NCBI GenBank assembly: GCA_030837935.1
Contig: JAUQXU010000347.1
Span: forward strand, 1-11,800
Reading direction: 5' to 3'
DNA: 11,800 nucleotides
From: Candidatus Brocadia sp.
GTDB lineage: Bacteria > Planctomycetota > Brocadiia > Brocadiales > Brocadiaceae
Shown here: piece after piece, positions 7,432-11,800 of the stretch
Layout: each line of letters opens with the position of its first letter
Position numbering within the stretch: the stretch's first letter is position 1
Made by a program: the position numbers and the translations under genes
Notes under the pieces: model-generated
What the model was told of the DNA's origin: nothing
Databases searched by the model: none
Seen by the model: the letters and a program-made list of their open reading frames with translations, nothing else

Positions 7432-8379
7432 GTGACAGAAGGATACTCAAATCCGGACTGTGAAGTAGTTGATTATCAGACGTATTGTTTAGATCCGGAA
7501 GCAATTGATCGTCAAACCAATACGGGATTACTCCTGAGAGGTCCTAAACCTCAGGATCTGGAAAAGCGCAAGTATTTCGTATGTATTGGCGCTGCACAGA
7601 CTTTTGGGCGTTTTTGTGAAAACCCATATCCAGTGTTATTGCAAGAAAAACTGGGCATACAAACGTTAAACCTGGGACGTGGAGGTGCCGGGCCATCCTT
7701 TTTCTCGAAAGATAACGACAAACTGCTGGAATACATAAATAATGCAAGGTTTGCTATTATACAGGTTATGTCCGGAAGATCAGAAAGCAATTCGTTATTT
7801 CATAGTAGAGGTTTGGGATTTTATACGAGAATATCTGACGGCACTTCGATTGGAAGCGATGATGCTTTTAGAGAACTGTTAAAAGAGAAGAACAAAGATT
7901 ACATAAAAAAAATTGTTGCTGAAACCAGGCAAAATTGGATAAACAACAACAAAGAACTCTTAGAGAAGATTAAAATTCCCAAAATATTGTTTTGGTTTTC
8001 CGTAAGAAAGCCACGTTACAGAGAAAGATACCAAAATATTGATACCTTATTTGGGGAATTTCCCCAATTAGTTAATTCCTATATGATCAATCAACTCAGA
8101 AAGTATTATGATGAGTATGTTGAATGTGTATCCAGAAGAGGACTGCCCCATATACTCATTAATAGATTTACCGGTAAGCCAACCACAATAAAAGACCCGT
8201 GGGGTGGAACATGGAGCAAGAATTGGTACTATCCTTCACCGGAGATGCACGCAGATGCCGCAAATGCACTTGAAAAGGTATGCAAAAGATATTTGAGTTT
8301 AGTTGAAGTGCATCAGCGGCCAAAGCTGTCCTTTGTTTTTGGTAAGTGGTTGTTTAAAAAAGTGAAAACGATAAAGTAA
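7432..8379 (+). CDS. DUF6473 family protein, SGNH-hydrolase-like
   Basis: A 315-residue protein that I assign by motifs to DUF6473. They are VDYQTY (13-18), LLRGPKP (34-40), FVCIGAAQTFGRFCENPYP (about 49-67), LNLGRGGAGPSFF (79-91) and VMSGRSESNS (112-121). Near the C-terminus WYYPSPEMHADAANAL contains H273. The strand-turn GAAQTFG and this late histidine are arranged as in SGNH/GDSL acyl hydrolases, so esterase or acyltransferase action on a glycan is possible, but no standard GDS serine is visible and the reaction is unknown. The start is GTG 7432 with an AGAGAGG ribosome-binding site about ten bases before; the nearby ATG upstream is out of frame or quickly stopped. A 148-bp gap precedes it with no clear promoter or terminator. 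In this window it sits next to a sulfotransferase gene. Confidence 0.82.
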   Translation: MTEGYSNPDCEVVDYQTYCLDPEAIDRQTNTGLLLRGPKPQDLEKRKYFVCIGAAQTFGRFCENPYPVLLQEKLGIQTLNLGRGGAGPSFFSKDNDKLLEYINNARFAIIQVMSGRSESNSLFHSRGLGFYTRISDGTSIGSDDAFRELLKEKNKDYIKKIVAETRQNWINNNKELLEKIKIPKILFWFSVRKPRYRERYQNIDTLFGEFPQLVNSYMINQLRKYYDEYVECVSRRGLPHILINRFTGKPTTIKDPWGGTWSKNWYYPSPEMHADAANALEKVCKRYLSLVEVHQRPKLSFVFGKWLFKKVKTIK

Positions 8380-8622
8380 TTGCTGGTACAATGAGCTGAT
8401 AGAAAGCGCCTTCATACAGTAATAAAATAGAACTAGCAAATTGTCGAGCCCACGAGAGGCGAGATGAAGCTATGTGGTATACATCATATTAGGTATGCAG
8501 GCTACACATAAGTCCTAATGAATTCAAAGGTATTATAAATACCCTCCTGGGTGTTTAGGAAATTTGGGAAGTTCCAGTATGGCTCGTAATTTTTTAGATC
8601 AACGGTAAGGAAGTCCTATATT
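8380..8622. other. Structured intergenic region upstream of the sulfotransferase
   Basis: This 243-bp gap has no credible ORF. It contains two overlapping hairpins. One pairs 8529-8534 with 8538-8543 (GGTATT / AATACC, three-base loop). The other pairs 8537-8544 with 8549-8556 (AAATACCC / GGGTGTTT, four-base loop, one G-T pair). They share 8538-8543, so they cannot form together. Further left, TATGTG near 8470 and CACATA near 8510 could close a longer, weak stem. A GTAAGGAAG ribosome-binding site ends about ten bases before the sulfotransferase ATG. I see no strong T-run terminator and no confident -35/-10 pair. Confidence 0.4.
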
Positions 8623-9486
8623 ATGAGTAATCCGTACGGTAAAAAGACAATAATTAATAGAAAACACAAAAATTTAGGAAGTTTATGCTACTTCCATTTA
8701 AAAAACCTGGCTCTTGATCTGTGTATATTGGATGGGCACTCAGATTATTGTAGATTTATTATTCTTGGAAGAGCAAGATCAGGTTCAAATTATTTACGTG
8801 GCTTACTAAATACACACAGTCAAATCATTACCTTTGGAGAATTATTTAGGTCTTACGATTCCATCGGGTGGGAGTTTCCTGGTTATGATCAATATTTACA
8901 GTCTCAGAGGTTAAAGTCGTTGATGCAAATTGACCCATGCAGATTTTTAGAAGAAAAGGTGTTTAGGAAATTTCCCAAGCGAATTTTAGCTGTGGGATTT
9001 AAGATATTTTATTATCATGCGCAAGATGATTTCCGTAAAGCTGTATGGCCGTTCCTAAAAGATCAAAAAAACTTGAAAATAATTCATCTTAAGAGGAATA
9101 ACACGCTTAGGATAATCCTCTCCCTTAAGAAAGCATTTTTAACTAATAGATGGACTAACATTACCGGTGATGAAGAAAAGAAGCTTGCAATCGCACTTGA
9201 TTATGAAGAATGTCTCAAAGAATTTACCTGGTCGCAAGAGATTAAAAAGCAATATGATGACTATTTTGAAGGGCATCACAAGATTGACGTTTTCTATGAA
9301 AATCTAAGTAATCACTGCGAGAGTGAAATGAAACGTATCCAGGAATTTTTGGGTGTTCAGTATGAAGGTGTAAAACCATCTACCTTTAAGCAGTCTAATC
9401 AACCTCTTTCTGAATCAATCTCAAATTATTTAGAGTTGAAGGAAAAATTTAAAGGTACTCCCTGGGAAGAATTTTTTGAAGATTAA
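8623..9486 (+). CDS. Sulfotransferase family protein
   Basis: A 287-residue cytosolic sulfotransferase that would transfer sulfate from PAPS to a hydroxyl, most likely on a carbohydrate. The 5'-phosphosulfate loop is FIILGRARSGSNYLRGLLNTHS, with G49-R50-A51-R52-S53-G54-S55, and FGELF follows as in bacterial members. The 3'-phosphate site is IIHLKRNNTLRIILSLKKA, with R158 and S167, very close to the HLKRRNxLxxxVSLxxA form of bacterial carbohydrate sulfotransferases. YENL (about 226-229) and the later EFLGVQYEG match the C-terminal part of the family. The start ATG 8623 follows an AAGGA at 8607-8611. It leaves a 42-residue leader before the first core strand, longer than usual, so a later start cannot be excluded. 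No PAPS-synthesis genes (CysND/CysC type) are in the window. Confidence 0.9.
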   Translation: MSNPYGKKTIINRKHKNLGSLCYFHLKNLALDLCILDGHSDYCRFIILGRARSGSNYLRGLLNTHSQIITFGELFRSYDSIGWEFPGYDQYLQSQRLKSLMQIDPCRFLEEKVFRKFPKRILAVGFKIFYYHAQDDFRKAVWPFLKDQKNLKIIHLKRNNTLRIILSLKKAFLTNRWTNITGDEEKKLAIALDYEECLKEFTWSQEIKKQYDDYFEGHHKIDVFYENLSNHCESEMKRIQEFLGVQYEGVKPSTFKQSNQPLSESISNYLELKEKFKGTPWEEFFED

Positions 9487-9644
9487 CTGCGGTTCATGGC
9501 ATCAGAATATTGACACAGAGGGTTGGTGTCCATCAGACGCAGGATACCGCCAAATAAGTGATCAGTGCCGATTTGAACTACTATTGGGCATATTGCTTTA
9601 CGAGATACTGCATATGCTAAAGTTACTAAGGGGGAGTAAATATT

Positions 9645-10877
9645 ATGAACAAACCCGTAAAAGTAATGGAGATTGAATTGCGTCGCCCACTCATGAAAGA
9701 AATTTCGCCTAAGGCCACTGGCCAATTTGCCTCAGACAAACCTTTGGTATCAGTCATTGTGCCCGCGTATAATGCGGAAGCGTATATCGCGCATACTTTG
9801 AATTCTGTGCTCTCTCAAACTTACAAAAATATCGAGGTTATTGTAGTGGATGACGGCTCACACGATGGAACTGCACAAATTGTGGAAACGATTGCGCAAA
9901 GGGATGACCGCGTTACACTATTGCGCCAGCCAAATTCCGGAGTTGCAGCCGCGCGTAACCTGGCGATCCAGAAGTCTCGGGGTGAGTATATAGCGCCTGT
10001 TGATGCCGATGACATTTGGTACCCTCAGAAAATTGAGAAGCAGGTACATTGTATGTTACATGCAGAGCCAAGCACGGGACTTGTCTATGCCTGGTCGGTA
10101 CATATTGATGAAAGAGGCTTACTGACGGCCGGATTCAACGCTTCCGATATAGAGGGCGATGTTTTTGTAGCATTGATAATGAGCAACTTTATTGGTAATG
10201 CCAGTTCAGCCCTGATCCGCCGTGTGTGTCTTGGAAAAGTTGGTGGCTATAGCACCAGATTTTTCGAACAAAATGCTCAAGGTTGTGAAGACCGCGATCT
10301 CTATCTTCGTATCGCCGCATCCTATAAGTTTCGAGTCGTAAAAGAGTTCCTCGTCGGATACCGTAAAGTCAATAGCAGTATGTCTCTTAATTACAGATCG
10401 ATGGAAAAGTCGTATCTCTCAGTAATGGGGGATGTAAGACAGCGATATCCCAATATTCCGCCATTTATCTACCGCTGGTCCCGGAGTGATTATTGCTTGT
10501 ACCTCGGTAGCCAAAGTAACGTGTGCGGCCACTACTGGAAAAGTATTCACTACCTGTACAAAGCGGCTCTGATGTCTCCTGCATTTCTCTTATATCCGGA
10601 ATTTTATCGGTTACTGCGCGGCTGCGTTTTGCGATTAGCAAAACAGGCGGTTGTCCACGCCATTCGAGCAGTATTTTACCCTTCGGCACGGACCGAAGAA
10701 AAGGACTGTCCCGCTCATGGAGAGTTCGAGCTTTTTAATATCATAATACATAGTAGTCGACCACTAACCGGCTTGAGTAAATTGCAGAGAATTCGACTGC
10801 AGCGTATTCATCGTTTGTTTGGAAGGCGAAAACTGAGCGGCGAAAGAGAATTTTATCGTTCAGTATCAATAGCATGA
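9645..10877 (+). CDS. GT2 family glycosyltransferase
   Basis: A 410-residue inverting GT2 glycosyltransferase. After an N-terminal extension of about 33 residues, the GT-A domain begins PLVSVIVPAYNAEAYIAHTL, followed by EVIVVDDGSHDGT, the DxD motif in PVDADDIWYP (D120, D122, D123) and GCEDRDLYLRIA (E215-D216), the ED motif of the catalytic base region. All key sites are intact. The C-terminal 150 residues contain a helical region (SDYCLYLGS, YWKSIHYLYKAALMSP) and a very basic tail (LQRIRLQRIHRLFGRRKL), which may bind membrane. The start is supported by GGGGGAG at 9630-9636, eight bases before ATG 9645. The gap from the sulfotransferase is 158 bp with no gene, so it may have its own promoter, though none is convincing. 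It is the last plus-strand gene. Confidence 0.93.
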   Translation: MNKPVKVMEIELRRPLMKEISPKATGQFASDKPLVSVIVPAYNAEAYIAHTLNSVLSQTYKNIEVIVVDDGSHDGTAQIVETIAQRDDRVTLLRQPNSGVAAARNLAIQKSRGEYIAPVDADDIWYPQKIEKQVHCMLHAEPSTGLVYAWSVHIDERGLLTAGFNASDIEGDVFVALIMSNFIGNASSALIRRVCLGKVGGYSTRFFEQNAQGCEDRDLYLRIAASYKFRVVKEFLVGYRKVNSSMSLNYRSMEKSYLSVMGDVRQRYPNIPPFIYRWSRSDYCLYLGSQSNVCGHYWKSIHYLYKAALMSPAFLLYPEFYRLLRGCVLRLAKQAVVHAIRAVFYPSARTEEKDCPAHGEFELFNIIIHSSRPLTGLSKLQRIRLQRIHRLFGRRKLSGEREFYRSVSIA

Positions 10878-10978
10878 AGAACCTTTGATCAAGTATGTGC
10901 CCATAAGAATAGCATTTCGAATAATTTGGTTTCTTCTCAGCCCCTTTCTTTATTCACTCTTCTCATTTACAAACTTTA

Positions 10979-11800
10979 TCAGCCGTGCAGCCTCTGTCTT
11001 AAATATTTCGGAATTTTAAAACATACCAAAATTGGCTTGAAAAGCCACCTAAATCTTCTCAAAAACCTTATGAGGAGGAAGGAGGCCGTGATACCCATGA
11101 TGATGGCTATAACTATAGGGCTGGTGCCAAATAACCAGGCGAGCGTCTTAACAAGACCAGTCAGGAATGCAATGGGGTGAGTGATAAAGATGAGCAGGAT
11201 CGAGGCAATGAGTCCGTATTTGATAAATTTTACACATTTTGCAAATACCTTTGGTTGCATAAAACGCATGACGAATAGACCGACCTTCCCTTTTCTGGCC
11301 AGCTTGAGTCCATCATCACCGTACATACCGGCGTACTTAATGACGTCATCCCCGTGCCTTTTTGCCATACGGATTACATCCGCTCCATATTTTTCAATGA
11401 CCTTAACACCGCTTGAACCGTACTTAGATGCATATGAAATAACATCGTTGCCGTGAAGAATGGACATCCTGATGACATCGTCTCCGTACAGAGAGCTCAA
11501 AAGCACAACGTCCTTGCCATATTTCTGAATGACCGCAAGGCCATTGTCGCCATAAAGTGCGGTATATTTAATAACATCATCGCCATACATACGCGCCAGG
11601 GATAAAACGTCTTCGCCGTACCTTTCGATCATTTTTCCGGCATCAACGCCATATTTCGAGACATACCGGACGGCGTCATCACCATATTGCTGTGAGAGTT
11701 TCAGGATATTGCCGTCCGTTGCCTTCAGGGCATTGATGCCATCGTCTCCATATTTTGCCACAAACGGAACGACATCATCACCATAGGCCGCTACAAGGTC
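10979..11800 (-). CDS. Hendecapeptide-repeat membrane protein (5' end outside window)
   Basis: The frame is open to the right edge, and the residues before a possible GTG start at 11761 already continue the repeat, so the gene begins outside. At least 15 consecutive 11-residue units, without gaps, lie at 11785-11291. The consensus is YGDDVIKYASK: Tyr/His-Gly first, then acidic residues, a hydrophobic pair and a basic last residue. One unit (the third) has lost the YG. A basic stretch follows, then two hydrophobic segments (GLIASILLIFITHPIAFLTG, about 11218-11150, and SPIVIAIIMGITASFLLI, about 11125-11066). Positive residues flank both outer ends (KCVKFIKY and RFLRRFRW), so the positive-inside rule puts the repeats and C-terminus in the cytoplasm. 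Each unit could be a short helix ending in a Gly-Asp turn. I do not know the function. Convergent with the glycan genes, it is probably not part of their operon. Confidence 0.85.
   Translation of the reverse strand, partial: DLVAAYGDDVVPFVAKYGDDGINALKATDGNILKLSQQYGDDAVRYVSKYGVDAGKMIERYGEDVLSLARMYGDDVIKYTALYGDNGLAVIQKYGKDVVLLSSLYGDDVIRMSILHGNDVISYASKYGSSGVKVIEKYGADVIRMAKRHGDDVIKYAGMYGDDGLKLARKGKVGLFVMRFMQPKVFAKCVKFIKYGLIASILLIFITHPIAFLTGLVKTLAWLFGTSPIVIAIIMGITASFLLIRFLRRFRWLFKPILVCFKIPKYLRQRLHG
11291..11785 (-). repeat. Tandem 33-bp coding repeat (15 units of 11 residues)
   Basis: Fifteen in-frame units of exactly 33 bp encode the YGDDVIKYASK-like hendecapeptides of the minus-strand protein. 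The DNA is diverged between units, so this is an old, selected protein repeat and not a recent slippage array. Units 2, 5, 8, 12 and 15 carry a glycine or Ala-Gly at positions 5-6 (for example YGDNGLAVIQK and YGSSGVKVIEK), and the units before them tend to have Tyr/Phe at position 8. This gives a 33-residue super-period that slips by one unit around unit 10. The repeats continue into or beyond the right edge. Confidence 0.85.

Noticed and set aside
8445..8457. 13-base match to the commonly used Nextera transposase adapter end (CGAGCCCACGAGA)
   Set aside because: The flanking adapter bases and the mosaic end are absent on both sides, so an assembly artefact is not supported; probably chance, though read coverage across the site would settle it.
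9513..9540. Possible -35 TTGACA-like promoter in the gap before the last GT2
   Set aside because: No acceptable -10 box lies 16-18 bases downstream.
9476..9676. Plus-strand ORF of 66 codons bridging the sulfotransferase and last GT2 genes
   Set aside because: It overlaps the ends of both real genes, has no ribosome-binding site of its own and no recognisable motif; it runs out of frame into the GT2 start.
11181..11456. Plus-strand ORF antisense to the repeat protein
   Set aside because: It is open only because the 33-bp periodic coding repeat on the minus strand repeats the same antisense codons; the minus frame alone continues the repeat and membrane pattern.
11291..11785. CRISPR-like array because of the regular 33-bp spacing
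   Set aside because: The units have no constant repeat plus variable spacer; they are diverged, in frame and encode a regular peptide repeat.

Overview
The window is a surface-glycan type accessory region. Ten plus-strand genes run the same way from the left edge to about 10.88 kb, and one convergent minus-strand gene enters from the right edge. Base composition is moderately AT-rich, ATG, GTG and TTG starts are all used, and ribosome-binding sites are of the AAGGAG type, so this is a bacterium. No taxonomic marker is present. Loci that combine glycosyltransferases, radical SAM/SPASM proteins, a sulfotransferase and a DUF6473 protein are often seen in uncultured Planctomycetota, Omnitrophota, Nitrospirota and Proteobacteria, but I cannot choose among these from sequence alone.

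Layout. (1) About 1-4413: three translationally coupled glycosyltransferases: a GT4-GT2 fusion whose frame is open to the left edge, a GT2 enzyme and a GT4 enzyme. Each pair is joined by an ATGA stop/start overlap. (2) 4473-6213: two unrelated class I SAM methyltransferase-fold proteins, separated by a 103-bp element with 19-bp terminal inverted repeats and an internal hairpin. (3) 6219-8379: a radical SAM protein with a SPASM-like cysteine cluster at its N-terminus, then a DUF6473 (SGNH-like) protein. (4) 8380-8622: a structured intergenic region with two mutually exclusive hairpins, leading into a sulfotransferase (8623-9486). (5) 9645-10877: a second canonical GT2. (6) 10979 to the right edge, minus strand: a membrane-anchored protein built from at least 15 perfectly spaced 11-residue YGDDV repeats.

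How the genes work together (inference). The glycosyltransferases would build an oligosaccharide or polysaccharide, or glycosylate a protein. The methyltransferases, sulfotransferase and perhaps the DUF6473 and radical SAM proteins would decorate it. No Wzx flippase, Wzy polymerase, ABC exporter or sugar-nucleotide synthesis gene is visible, so export and precursor supply must lie outside the window.

The least explained items are the hendecapeptide-repeat membrane protein, whose 33-residue super-period slips by one unit, the inverted-repeat element at 5391-5493, and the degenerate GT2 half of the first protein, which lacks both usual aspartate motifs but keeps the ED motif.
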